Positions 53,903-62,373 of a stretch of DNA of 64,000 nt are shown in pieces. The notes beneath the pieces are model-generated. The model saw only the letters and a program-made list of their open reading frames with translations, made no database searches and had not been told where the DNA came from. The stretch comes from Pseudomonas palleroniana (GTDB lineage: Bacteria; Pseudomonadota; Gammaproteobacteria; Pseudomonadales; Pseudomonadaceae). The stretch covers positions 1 to 64,000 of the forward strand of contig NZ_PYWX01000001.1 of NCBI RefSeq assembly GCF_003031675.1, read 5' to 3'. Made by a program: the position numbers and the translations under genes. Each line of letters begins with the position of its first letter. Position 1 is the stretch's first letter.

Positions 53903-54027
53903 TGAGCGGGCTTGCCCCGCGCTGGGGGGCGCAGCCGCCCCAAATCCAGGCACCTCGGTTTTTCTGATACACCGCGGCGTCCCTGTTGGGGCGGCTGCGC
54001 CCCCCAGCGCGGGGCGAGCCCGCTCAC
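53902..54027. repeat. Long inverted pair of REP-type elements after cheV
   Basis: Arms 53902-53942 and 53987-54027 are 41-bp reverse complements with a single mismatch (starting GTGAGCGGGCTTGCCCCGCG). The first arm begins at the cheV stop. It could form a very stable hairpin and end cheV transcription. Confidence 0.9.
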
Positions 54028-54097
54028 TACAAGGGGGTTTTGATTCTGGGGGCCTGCTCGTATAGGGTGGCGCTTTATCCTCCAGGAAAGCAGGCTC

Positions 54098-54904
54098 ATG
54101 CTTCGTCTCAGCGCGTTGTACCGTTACCCTTTGAAGTCCGGCAAGGCCGAGGTCTTGCAGCGGATCGGCCTGGATAAACTGGGGCTGGAAGGGGACCGAC
54201 GCTGGATGCTGGTGGACGAGGCCAGTGGGCGTTTCCTGACGCAACGGGCGGTGGCGAAGATGAGCCAGCTATCGGCGCTGTGGAACGCAGCCGGTGGCTT
54301 GACCCTCAGCACCCCAGGCTTTGCGTCGCTTGAGGTGGCCTTGCCCGGCAGTGACGCCGAGTTGCGCGGCGTGACCATCTGGCGCGATACCTTGCGCGTG
54401 CCGGATGCCGGGGATGCGGCCGCCGCCTGGGTCAGTGAGTTTATCGGCAAGCCCACGCGGCTGGTGCAGATGCCGCTGGCCCGCGCCCGTACCACCGAGG
54501 CGGGGTTCGGCAACGACGACGATCAAGTGGCGTTTGCCGACGGCTACCCGCTGTTGCTGATCGGCCAGGGCTCTCTGGACGATCTTTCGCGGCACGTTGG
54601 CCGCCCGATGGAGATGCTGCGTTTTCGTCCCAACCTGGTGATCGAAGGGGGGGAAGCCTTTGCCGAAGACGGCTGGAAGCGCCTGCGCATTGGCGACATC
54701 GAGTTGCGCGTGGTCAAACCGTGTTCACGCTGCATTCTCACCACGATCGACCCCGCCACCGGCGAGCGTAGTGCCGACCGCGAACCTTTCGCCACGCTCG
54801 ATAGCTATCGCAAGACGGAAAGTGGCGCGATGTTCGGCCAGAACCTGGTCAACGATGGCATCGGCTATCTCGAAGTCGGCATGCCGGTCACGATCCTGGA
54901 ATAA
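54098..54904 (+). CDS. MOSC domain protein (YcbX-like)
   Basis: 268 residues: an N-terminal MOSC beta-barrel domain (LYRYPLKSGKAEVLQRIGLDKLGLEGDRRWM in part) and a C-terminal MOSC domain with VVKPCSRCILTTIDPATGER, including the conserved cysteine likely to bind molybdenum-sulphur ligands. Relatives (YcbX) reduce N-hydroxylated compounds with a molybdenum cofactor. The ATG at 54098 has a CAGGAAAG ribosome site. Unlinked in function to its flagellar neighbours. Confidence 0.88.
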   Translation: MLRLSALYRYPLKSGKAEVLQRIGLDKLGLEGDRRWMLVDEASGRFLTQRAVAKMSQLSALWNAAGGLTLSTPGFASLEVALPGSDAELRGVTIWRDTLRVPDAGDAAAAWVSEFIGKPTRLVQMPLARARTTEAGFGNDDDQVAFADGYPLLLIGQGSLDDLSRHVGRPMEMLRFRPNLVIEGGEAFAEDGWKRLRIGDIELRVVKPCSRCILTTIDPATGERSADREPFATLDSYRKTESGAMFGQNLVNDGIGYLEVGMPVTILE

Positions 54905-54939
54905 AAAATGCCCGTCTCCTGCGAGACGGGCATTTTTTT
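54904..54939. terminator. Bidirectional terminator between the MOSC gene and ppnP
   Basis: A perfect 15-bp stem (54904-54918 and 54923-54937) with a CTGC loop, A-run on one side and T-run on the other. It serves both converging genes. Confidence 0.92.
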
Positions 54940-54952
54940 GTCGGGCTGAAAC

Positions 54953-55237
54953 TCAGCCGCGGTATTCGCACAGGTAAGCGGTGTCCACCGCGACCTTCAG
55001 CTGGAACTTGCTGTTGGCCGGTACGTTGAACTGGCTGCCGGCGGCGAAGGTTTCCCACTCGCTGGCTTCCGGCAGTTTGACGGTCAGTGCGCCGGATACC
55101 ACGTGCATGATTTCACGCTGGGCGGTGCCGAACTCGTATTCACCCGGGGCCATCACGCCGATAGTCGCCGGACCCTCTGCGGTGCCGAAAGCGATCGACT
55201 TGACGGTGCCGTCGAAGTACTCATTGACTTTAAACAT
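54953..55237 (-). CDS. ppnP: Pyrimidine/purine nucleoside phosphorylase PpnP
   Basis: 94-residue cupin-fold enzyme (formerly YaiE/DUF1255) that splits nucleosides with phosphate. Family pieces: [38 protein letters not shown] in parts, [15 protein letters not shown] and the YLCEY end. The start ATG at 55237 follows a GAGGATTC ribosome site. Convergent with the MOSC gene, sharing the terminator. Confidence 0.92.
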   Translation of the reverse strand: MFKVNEYFDGTVKSIAFGTAEGPATIGVMAPGEYEFGTAQREIMHVVSGALTVKLPEASEWETFAAGSQFNVPANSKFQLKVAVDTAYLCEYRG

Positions 55238-55301
55238 GGGTGAATCCTCGGAAAAAGGGTCTGGAAAGGTCGGCCAGTATGCCCAAGCCCGGAGGAGCTG
55301 C

Positions 55302-55844
55302 CTAGACCGGCAAAATCAACGGCAGCAGGCGCGCGGTGTTGCGTGCATCTTCCAGCGCGCGATGTTGCTGGCCATGGAACTGCATCCCCGCCAATTGCAG
55401 GGCGCCATTGAGCCCCAGCGGCTTGTCCAGGCGCCGGGCCTTGGCGAAGCGCTGCTTGAGATTGACGTGGGTCGTTTGCGCCAGGACGCTGGTCAGGTCA
55501 TTGCGCTGCCATTCCAGTTCCAGTTGCACACGATCGTAGTCGCCCCAGCTGGCCCAGCCTTCCAGGCGTGTCTGATGCTGGCCCAGCCAGCGCTCGAACA
55601 GTGGCCACACCTCGCTGAGCGGGGCGGCAGCATCGATATTGGCCTGGGTGATATGGGTCAGTTGGCGGCAGAAGGGCGTCAGCAAGGGGCGACGCAGCGG
55701 CCGCACAAAGCGCTGGAAATGATCCAGTTCACGGCCCTGGCGGTTGACCAGGCTGGCGCCGATCTCGATGACTTCCATCTCCGTCACGGGCCAGCCGCCT
55801 TCATCCGTTGTGGCTTCAAGGTCAATAATCAGCCAATGAGGCAT
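55302..55844 (-). CDS. DEDDh-type 3'-5' exonuclease
   Basis: 180 residues of the RNase T/DnaQ-like exonuclease fold. Exo I motif IIDLEATTD with the acidic pair, [11 protein letters not shown] after it, Exo II region [15 protein letters not shown], and Exo [17 protein letters not shown] with the His and last Asp. It resembles KapD/ERI1-like exonucleases acting on RNA ends; substrate unknown. No partner gene. Confidence 0.85.
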   Translation of the reverse strand: MPHWLIIDLEATTDEGGWPVTEMEVIEIGASLVNRQGRELDHFQRFVRPLRRPLLTPFCRQLTHITQANIDAAAPLSEVWPLFERWLGQHQTRLEGWASWGDYDRVQLELEWQRNDLTSVLAQTTHVNLKQRFAKARRLDKPLGLNGALQLAGMQFHGQQHRALEDARNTARLLPLILPV

Positions 55845-55941
55845 CGCGCAGGTTCCCGTACTCTTTGTTTCCTGATGGGGATAGAGCGTAGCGTGACCTT
55901 GTAGTTCCGCGCTGTTTTTTCATCGAGGCCCAGGGCTGCCG

Positions 55942-57831
55942 CTATTCGATCTCCAGCAGCACTTGGCGATTGCGCACCTGATCGCCGGTCATCACCTGCA
56001 CGCCTTTGATGACCCCATCGATGCCGGCGGTGAGCGGATGCTCCATTTTCATCGCTTCGAGCACCAGCAGCAGTTGGCCTTTGGTGACGGTTTGCCCGGC
56101 GCTCACGCGGATGTCGACAATGGCACCGTCCATCGGCGCTTTGACCGTGCCGCTGCCGGCGCTCGTCTGGCGGCCGGCGACTGGCTGGGTGCAGTGGGTA
56201 ATGCTGAGACCCGGCAGCCATAACCGGGTGCCCTCAAGGTGGTAGGCGACACGTCGGCGAATGCCGTCGAGTTCCAGGGTGGCATACCCGCCATCGGTGC
56301 TGAGTTGCAGGGGGGCGGCACTGACGTTGTGGATTTCACCGTTGACCTCCAGGCGGCAGGCCCAAGGCGCACTGGCGCTGGGATTGTTGCTCCAGCCCGC
56401 CAGAGCCGGTGCATGCGCACTGGCGCTGTGTTGATAAAACAGCGCGGCGGCCAGCGCGAGTTGTTCTTTTGTCGCGGCCTGAGGCGGGACTTCGCTGAAG
56501 TGCTCGGCGATAAAGCCGGTACTGAAATCGCCTGCGATAAAATCCGGATGCTTGAGCAGGTCGGCCAGCAACCGTTGGTTGGTGGTCACGCCCAGCAGCA
56601 GGGTGTCTTGCACTGCGCGCAGCAGCTTGCGTCGGGCCTCTTCACGGGTAGTGCCGTGGGCGATGATCTTGCCGAGCATCGCATCATAGAACGGGCTGAT
56701 GCGCTGGCCTTGCAATACGCCGTGGTCAGTCCGCACACCGGCGGCCGGCTCCCAGCGCAGCACATCTCCGGTTTGCGGCATAAAGTCCTGGGCCGGGTCT
56801 TCGGCATACAGGCGCACTTCCATGGCGTGGCCGCTCAGGCGCACATCGGCCTGTTTCAGCGGCAGCGGGTCGCCGGCGGCGATTTTCAACTGCCAGTCCA
56901 CCAGATCCAGGCCTGTGATCAGTTCAGTGACCGGGTGTTCCACCTGCAGGCGGGTGTTCATTTCGAGGAAGTAGAACCGGCCGTCGCGGTCGAGCAAAAA
57001 TTCCACGGTGCCCGCACCCACGTAATTCACCGCGCGCCCGGCCTTGAGGGCGGCTTCGCCCATGGCCTGGCGCAACACGGGCGTCATGATGGGGCAGGGG
57101 GCTTCTTCGATGACTTTCTGGTGACGGCGTTGGATCGAGCAGTCGCGCTCGCCCAGGTAGATGAGGTTGCCGTGTTGGTCGCCGAACAGTTGGATCTCGA
57201 CGTGGCGCGGGTCGATCAACGCTTGTTCGAGGATCAGTTCGTCGCTGCCAAACGCGTTTTTGGCTTCGGAGCGGGCGGTGTGCAGATTCTCCAGCAGGGC
57301 GTCGGCATCCTGCGCAAGGCGCATGCCACGCCCGCCGCCGCCGGCGCTGGCTTTGATCATCAGCGGGTAGCCGATGCGGTTGGCTTGCTGTTGTAGCGTG
57401 GCGTTGTCTTGTTGCTCGCCTTGGTAGCCCGCAACACAGGGCACACCGGCGTCGAGCATGGCGAGTTTGGACAGGCGTTTGCTGCCCATCAGTTCGATGG
57501 CCTCGACGCTGGGGCCGATGAAGGTCAAGCCGGCCTCCAGGCAGGCTTTGGCGAATCGGGCGTTTTCGGAGAGGAAGCCGTAGCCGGGGTGGACGGCGTC
57601 GGCGCCGGTTTTCCTGGCGGCATCGAGAATGGCCGGGATGTCCAGGTAGGACTGTTGTACGGGCGCGGGGCCGATGTTGACGGCTTCGTCGGCCATCTGG
57701 ACGTGCAGTGCCTCGGCGTCGGCGTCGCTGTAGACGGCCACGGTGCGGTAGCCCAGGGCTTGGGCGGTGCGCTGGATACGGCAGGCGATCTCACCGCGGT
57801 TGGCGATCAGGATTTTGCTGAATGCGGGCAT
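55942..57831 (-). CDS. atuF: Geranyl-CoA carboxylase biotin-containing subunit AtuF
   Basis: 629 residues: biotin carboxylase (1-450; KILIANRGEIACRIQRTAQALG in part, ASAGGGGRGMRL, EMNTRLQVEHPVTE), a linker, then a biotinyl domain at the C-terminus with the biotin lysine in EAMKMEHP. With AtuC it carboxylates cis-geranyl-CoA in acyclic terpene breakdown. Alone it could pass for a methylcrotonyl-CoA carboxylase subunit (LiuD); the atuABCDEF gene order decides. The ATG at 57831 is preferred. A REP pair lies between it and atuE. Confidence 0.88.
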   Translation of the reverse strand: MPAFSKILIANRGEIACRIQRTAQALGYRTVAVYSDADAEALHVQMADEAVNIGPAPVQQSYLDIPAILDAARKTGADAVHPGYGFLSENARFAKACLEAGLTFIGPSVEAIELMGSKRLSKLAMLDAGVPCVAGYQGEQQDNATLQQQANRIGYPLMIKASAGGGGRGMRLAQDADALLENLHTARSEAKNAFGSDELILEQALIDPRHVEIQLFGDQHGNLIYLGERDCSIQRRHQKVIEEAPCPIMTPVLRQAMGEAALKAGRAVNYVGAGTVEFLLDRDGRFYFLEMNTRLQVEHPVTELITGLDLVDWQLKIAAGDPLPLKQADVRLSGHAMEVRLYAEDPAQDFMPQTGDVLRWEPAAGVRTDHGVLQGQRISPFYDAMLGKIIAHGTTREEARRKLLRAVQDTLLLGVTTNQRLLADLLKHPDFIAGDFSTGFIAEHFSEVPPQAATKEQLALAAALFYQHSASAHAPALAGWSNNPSASAPWACRLEVNGEIHNVSAAPLQLSTDGGYATLELDGIRRRVAYHLEGTRLWLPGLSITHCTQPVAGRQTSAGSGTVKAPMDGAIVDIRVSAGQTVTKGQLLLVLEAMKMEHPLTAGIDGVIKGVQVMTGDQVRNRQVLLEIE

Positions 57832-57869
57832 TGAGTTGTCCCTTGGTTGATGGGGGGCGGTTCGGGCCT

Positions 57870-57932
57870 CATCGGGAGCAAGCCCCATTGTTGAAATGCA
57901 TTCCAACGGTGGGAGGGGGCTTGCTCCCGATG
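57870..57932. repeat. REP pair between atuE and atuF
   Basis: Arms 57870-57886 (CATCGGGAGCAAGCCCC) and 57916-57932 are perfect 17-bp reverse complements. The element lies inside the atu operon and could reduce read-through to atuF or protect the upstream mRNA. Confidence 0.85.
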
Positions 57933-57935
57933 GCA

Positions 57936-58697
57936 TCATTTGCACCACTCAGGCTGACGCTTTTGCACAAAGGCCTGTGTCCCCTCGATCCCTTCCTCCC
58001 CCCTGAAGGCCTCGGCAAACCACTGTGCCCCCCGATCCAATACGTTCTCGAGCGGCTCATCCACGCTGGCCAGCAACAGCGCCTTGGTCCGTCCATTCGC
58101 CCCGGGTGCGCACTTGAGCACCTCGCCCAACACCTCATCCAGGCGCTGCGCCAGGGCCTGCGGATCCGTCTCGACAAAATGCACCACGCCCAACCGCTCA
58201 GCTTGCACCCCATCAAACCGCGCCGCCGTCAGCGCCAATCGGCGTGCCTGGGTCAGCCCGATTCGCTTGACCACAAACGTCGCTATCTGCGCCGGCAGCA
58301 GGCCCAGGCGGGTCTCCGGCAAGCCGAACTGCGCCTGATGATCGGCAATCGCGATATCACTCACACACGCCAAGCCAAACCCGCCACCCAGCACCGCGCC
58401 TTGCAACACCACGATCACCACCTGCGGCAGCGCTTCAACTTGCTGCAACAGCGTGCCGAACGCCCGATTCAATGCCTGTAACTGATCGCCGGCGTGGAGC
58501 ATATCCTTCACATCCGCGCCGGCACAGAAATGCCCGCCGACGCCTGTGATCACCAACGCCCGTATCTGGCTGTCCAGCCCTGCCAGCACCGTGCGCAGTT
58601 CATTGACCATTTCCAGGCTCATCGCATTGCGGCATTCGGGTCGGTTGAGGGTGATGTGCAGCACGCCGTGATGTGCTTCGAGCAACAGGGTGTTCAT
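57936..58697 (-). CDS. atuE: Isohexenylglutaconyl-CoA hydratase AtuE
   Basis: 253 residues of the enoyl-CoA hydratase/crotonase fold: ITLNRPECRNAMSLEMV, the oxyanion-hole GGHFCAGADVKDML and GAVLGGGFGLACVSDIAIA. It hydrates the product of geranyl-CoA carboxylase. Its ATG overlaps the atuD stop by 4 bases, so translation is coupled. The name rests on the atu order as well as the fold. Confidence 0.87.
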   Translation of the reverse strand: MNTLLLEAHHGVLHITLNRPECRNAMSLEMVNELRTVLAGLDSQIRALVITGVGGHFCAGADVKDMLHAGDQLQALNRAFGTLLQQVEALPQVVIVVLQGAVLGGGFGLACVSDIAIADHQAQFGLPETRLGLLPAQIATFVVKRIGLTQARRLALTAARFDGVQAERLGVVHFVETDPQALAQRLDEVLGEVLKCAPGANGRTKALLLASVDEPLENVLDRGAQWFAEAFRGEEGIEGTQAFVQKRQPEWCK

Positions 58698-59851
58698 GAC
58701 TTTTTACCGGGTAAGGTGCCCATCAGTTTGCAGAGGATGCCCAGCATGATTTCATCGGCCCCGCCGCCGATCGACACCAGCCGCACGTCGCGGTAGGCGC
58801 GGGCCACCGGGTTGTCCCACATGTAGCCCATGCCGCCCCAGTATTGCAGGCAACTGTCGCTGACCTCGCGCCCCAGGCGCCCGGCCTTGAGCTTGGCCAT
58901 GGAGGCCAGGCGCGTGACGTCCTGGCCTTTGATGTATTGCTCGGTGGCCTGGTACACCAGGGCGCGCAGGCATTCGATTTCGGTGGCCAATTCAGCCAGG
59001 CGAAAGTGGATCACCTGGTTGTCGATCAGCGCCTTGCCGAACGTCTGGCGCTCCTTGCAGTAGTCGATCGTGCTGTCGATGCAGTACTCCAGGCCCTTGA
59101 TCATATTGGCCGCGCCAAACAGGCGTTCTTCCTGGAATTGCAGCATCTGCATCATGAAGCCCGCGCCTTCGTGGCCGATACGGTTACGCTGGGGCACGCG
59201 CACGTCATCGAAGAACACCTGCGCGGTCTCGGAACTGTGCATGCCGAGTTTTTCCAGGGGCGGGCTGACACGGATGCCGGGCGTGTTCATCGGCACCATG
59301 ATCAGCGACTTGTTGATGTGCGGTTTGTCGTCGGAGGTGTTGGCCAGCAGGCAGATAAAGTCGGCGCTGGGGGAGTTGGTGATCCACATTTTGCTGCCGT
59401 TGATCACATAGTCGCCGTCGTCCTTGCGCGCATGGGTTTTCAACCCGGCCACATCGGAGCCGGCGCCGGTTTCCGAGACGCCGATACAGCCCACTTGTTC
59501 GCCGCTGATGGCTGGCCGGAGGAACTCGTCGCGCAATTCATCGGAGCCGAAGCGGGCGAGGGCCGGGGTGCACATATCGGTTTGCACGCCAATGGACATG
59601 GGAATACCGCCGCAACGAATGGTGCCGAATTCTTCGGCGGCGACAATCGAATAGCTGTAGTCCAGGCCCATGCCGCCGAATGCCTCAGGCTTGGAAATGC
59701 CCAGCAGGCCCAGCTCGCCGGCTTTGCGAAAGATGTGGTGGATGGGAAAGCGCCCGGCTTTTTCCCATTCATCCACATACGGGTTGATCTCGCGGTCGAC
59801 AAAGGCACGGACGGTGCGGCGCAGTTCCTGGTGTTCCTGGGTGAAGATCAT
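58694..59851 (-). CDS. atuD: Citronellyl-CoA dehydrogenase AtuD
   Basis: 385-residue acyl-CoA dehydrogenase: ETGAGSDVAGLKTHA and WITNSPSADF in the FAD region, RQTFGKALIDNQ, and the C-terminal QYWGGMGYMWDNPVARAYRD. The usual C-terminal catalytic Glu (YEGT) is replaced by IGGGADE. A Glu in the FQEERLFGA helix aligns with the alternative base of isovaleryl-CoA dehydrogenase-type enzymes, so the active site is probably of that kind. The ATG at 59851 has a CAGGAGAAC ribosome site. It makes cis-geranyl-CoA from citronellyl-CoA. Confidence 0.88.
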   Translation of the reverse strand: MIFTQEHQELRRTVRAFVDREINPYVDEWEKAGRFPIHHIFRKAGELGLLGISKPEAFGGMGLDYSYSIVAAEEFGTIRCGGIPMSIGVQTDMCTPALARFGSDELRDEFLRPAISGEQVGCIGVSETGAGSDVAGLKTHARKDDGDYVINGSKMWITNSPSADFICLLANTSDDKPHINKSLIMVPMNTPGIRVSPPLEKLGMHSSETAQVFFDDVRVPQRNRIGHEGAGFMMQMLQFQEERLFGAANMIKGLEYCIDSTIDYCKERQTFGKALIDNQVIHFRLAELATEIECLRALVYQATEQYIKGQDVTRLASMAKLKAGRLGREVSDSCLQYWGGMGYMWDNPVARAYRDVRLVSIGGGADEIMLGILCKLMGTLPGKKS

Positions 59852-59867
59852 TGTTGTTGTTCTCCTG

Positions 59868-61484
59868 TTAGAAACGCGCCACGCCAAAACTGTTGGGCTG
59901 CAACTGCCTGACCTCGGCTTCGTGGCAGATATCCAGCAGCAACCCCAGCAACGTGCGCGTATCGCGGGGGTCTATCAGCCCGTCATCCCACAGGTTGGCA
60001 CTGCCATACAGCGCAGTGGACTGGCTGTCGAGTTTCTGTGCGGTGACCTGTTCCAGCATGTCCAGCACCTTGGGGTCGGGCACCAGGCCGTCTTTCAGTT
60101 GTTTGGCTTCGGTGACGATGCGCAACACCTTGCCGGCCTGCGCGCCGCCCATCACCGCCGTGCGGCTGTTGGGCCAGGCGAAGATGAACCGTGGGTCCAG
60201 GCCGCGACCGCACATCGCGTAGTTGCCGGCACCGTAGGAGCCGCCGACCACAATCGTGAGTTTAGGCACCCGCGCCGTCGCCACGGCCTGGATCATCTTC
60301 GCGCCATGCTTGATCACGCCTTGCTGCTCCGATTCGGTGCCGACCATGAAACCGGTGGTGTTGTGCAGGAACAGCAGCGGCGTGCGGCTCTGGTCGCATA
60401 GCTGGATAAACTGCGCGGCTTTGCTGGCCCCCTTGGGCGTGATCGGGCCGTTGTTGCCGATCACGCCCAGCGCACGGCCCTGGATGTGCAAGTGGCCGCA
60501 CACGGTGTGGGCATCGAACTCGCCCTTGAATTCGAGGAAGGCGGAGCCGTCTGCCAGGCGCGCGAGGATTTCACGCACGTCGTAGGGCTTTTTCGGGTCA
60601 TCGGGGATCAACCCCAGCAGTTCGTCGATGGGATACAACGGTTCTGTGTAAGGCCGCTTCGGGGCGGGCGGCAGTCGGTCATTCCAGGGCAGCAGGGCGA
60701 CGATTTCGCGCACGATACGCACGCCGTCCGCATCATTTTCCGCCAGGTACTCCGCCGTGCCGGCGGTTTGCGCATGCATTTGCGCACCGCCCAAGGCTTC
60801 ATCGGTCGCCACTTCGCCGGTGGCGGCCTTGAGCAGAGGCGGCCCTGCGAGGAACAGCTTGGCGTTGCCGCGCACGACCACCACGTAATCCGACAACCCG
60901 GGCTGATAGGCCCCACCCGCCGTGGCGGAGCCATGCACCACGGTGATCTGCGGCAAGCCCATGGCCGACATGCGTGCCTGATTGGCAAAGCTGCGGGCGC
61001 CTTCGACAAAAATCTCGGCGGCATAGTTGAGGTTCGCGCCGCCACTTTCCGCCAGGGTCACCACCGGCAGTTTGTTCTCCATGGCGATCTGTTGCAGGCG
61101 CAGGGATTTCTTCAGGCCCGTGGGGGAAATGGTCCCGCCCTTGATCGCACTGTTATTGGCCACCACCAGCATGCGCACGCCACTGACGTAGCCGATGCCG
61201 GCGATCAAGCCACCGCCGGCGGCGCTGCCGTCCTTGTCATCGTGGAGTTTGTAGCCGGCCAGGCTCGCCAGTTCAAGGAACGGTGCGCCGGGGTCCAGCA
61301 GCAGGTTGAGGCGTTCGCGGGGCAGCAGTTGGTTGCGCCGTTCGAACTTGGGTTTGGCCTCCTGCGCTTTGCTCAGCAACTGCTGTTGCAGTTGGTGCAG
61401 TTGTTGAAGGCTGGTCAACAGGGCTTCGCGGTTTTGCGCGAATTGCGGGCTATGGACGTCGATCTGGGTTTCGATCACCGGCAT
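59868..61484 (-). CDS. atuC: Geranyl-CoA carboxylase carboxyltransferase subunit AtuC
   Basis: 538-residue beta subunit of a biotin-dependent acyl-CoA carboxylase: RERLNLLLDPGAPFLELASLAG in part, LAESGGANLNYAAE, GSATAGGAYQPGLSDY, GGSYGAGNYAMCGRGLDPRF in part and the AQAGKVLRIV region. It pairs with AtuF. The ATG at 61484 matches the family N-terminus (MPVIETQID). Close relatives act on methylcrotonyl-CoA (LiuB), so substrate follows from gene context. Confidence 0.88.
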   Translation of the reverse strand: MPVIETQIDVHSPQFAQNREALLTSLQQLHQLQQQLLSKAQEAKPKFERRNQLLPRERLNLLLDPGAPFLELASLAGYKLHDDKDGSAAGGGLIAGIGYVSGVRMLVVANNSAIKGGTISPTGLKKSLRLQQIAMENKLPVVTLAESGGANLNYAAEIFVEGARSFANQARMSAMGLPQITVVHGSATAGGAYQPGLSDYVVVVRGNAKLFLAGPPLLKAATGEVATDEALGGAQMHAQTAGTAEYLAENDADGVRIVREIVALLPWNDRLPPAPKRPYTEPLYPIDELLGLIPDDPKKPYDVREILARLADGSAFLEFKGEFDAHTVCGHLHIQGRALGVIGNNGPITPKGASKAAQFIQLCDQSRTPLLFLHNTTGFMVGTESEQQGVIKHGAKMIQAVATARVPKLTIVVGGSYGAGNYAMCGRGLDPRFIFAWPNSRTAVMGGAQAGKVLRIVTEAKQLKDGLVPDPKVLDMLEQVTAQKLDSQSTALYGSANLWDDGLIDPRDTRTLLGLLLDICHEAEVRQLQPNSFGVARF

Positions 61485-61488
61485 GGTG

Positions 61489-62361
61489 TTATTGCTCCGC
61501 CTTGAGCACATCGGGCACAGACGCACGATGGAAACCATTGAACGGCGCGCTGGGTGGCTGCGCCTTGTGCAGCGGCCAGGCGCGGCTACCCAGGCTGGCG
61601 GCGCCGTCGATGCGCAGGGTGCTGCCGCTGATAAAGGCCGCGGCGGGGCTGAGCAGGAACACAATGGCGGCGCTGACCTCCGACTCGGTGCCGATGCGCT
61701 TGAGCGGCACCTGTTCGCGCAACGTCGGGATCACCGCCTTGAACGCGCCTTCGTAAGTGTCCATGCCGCTGGAGGCAATCCAGCCCGGCGCCACGGCATT
61801 GACCCGCACACCGGCATAACCCCATTCGAACGCGGCGGTCTTGGTGAAGTTGTCCATGCCCGAGCGGGCCGCTCCGGAGTGACCCATGCCAGGCATGCCG
61901 CCCCACATGTCGGCGAGCATGTTGACGATGGCGCCGCCGTGCTGGCTCATGGATTGGTTGAACACTTCACGGGCCATCAGGAAGCCGCCGACCAGGTTGG
62001 TACGCAGTACGGTTTCAAAACCTTTCTGGTTGATCGAGGCCAGTGGCGATGGGTACTGGCCGCCGGCGTTATTCACCAGCCCGTGGATCGGCCCGTGCTC
62101 GCCGATGAGCTGGCTGACGAGTGCTTTGACCGCCGCTTCATCGCGAATATCGCACGCCTGCCAGTAGGCGTTGCCACCGTCCTGGGCTATCTCCGCCGCT
62201 ACTGCCTGGAGTTTTTCCGGTTTGCGCCCCACGAGTATTACCTGGGCGCCCAGGGCCGCCAGTTCATGGGCGGTGCAGCGGCCAATACCGCTGCCGCCTC
62301 CCGTGACAATCACGGTTTGCCCTTGGAACAGGTTGGCTTTGAAGATCGAGTCGAAGGCCAC
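61489..62361 (-). CDS. atuB: Short-chain dehydrogenase AtuB
   Basis: 290-residue short-chain dehydrogenase with Rossmann motif VIVTGGGSGIGRCTA and NNAGGQYPSPL. The catalytic Tyr-x3-Lys is not visible: that region reads GHSGAARSGMDNF, as in dienoyl-CoA reductase-like members, with Arg in the usual Lys place. In the atu pathway AtuB is thought to oxidise citronellol/geraniol or act on CoA esters; this is not settled. It starts 12 bases after atuA. Confidence 0.83.
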   Translation of the reverse strand: MAFDSIFKANLFQGQTVIVTGGGSGIGRCTAHELAALGAQVILVGRKPEKLQAVAAEIAQDGGNAYWQACDIRDEAAVKALVSQLIGEHGPIHGLVNNAGGQYPSPLASINQKGFETVLRTNLVGGFLMAREVFNQSMSQHGGAIVNMLADMWGGMPGMGHSGAARSGMDNFTKTAAFEWGYAGVRVNAVAPGWIASSGMDTYEGAFKAVIPTLREQVPLKRIGTESEVSAAIVFLLSPAAAFISGSTLRIDGAASLGSRAWPLHKAQPPSAPFNGFHRASVPDVLKAEQ

Positions 62362-62373
62362 GGCAACGGTCCT

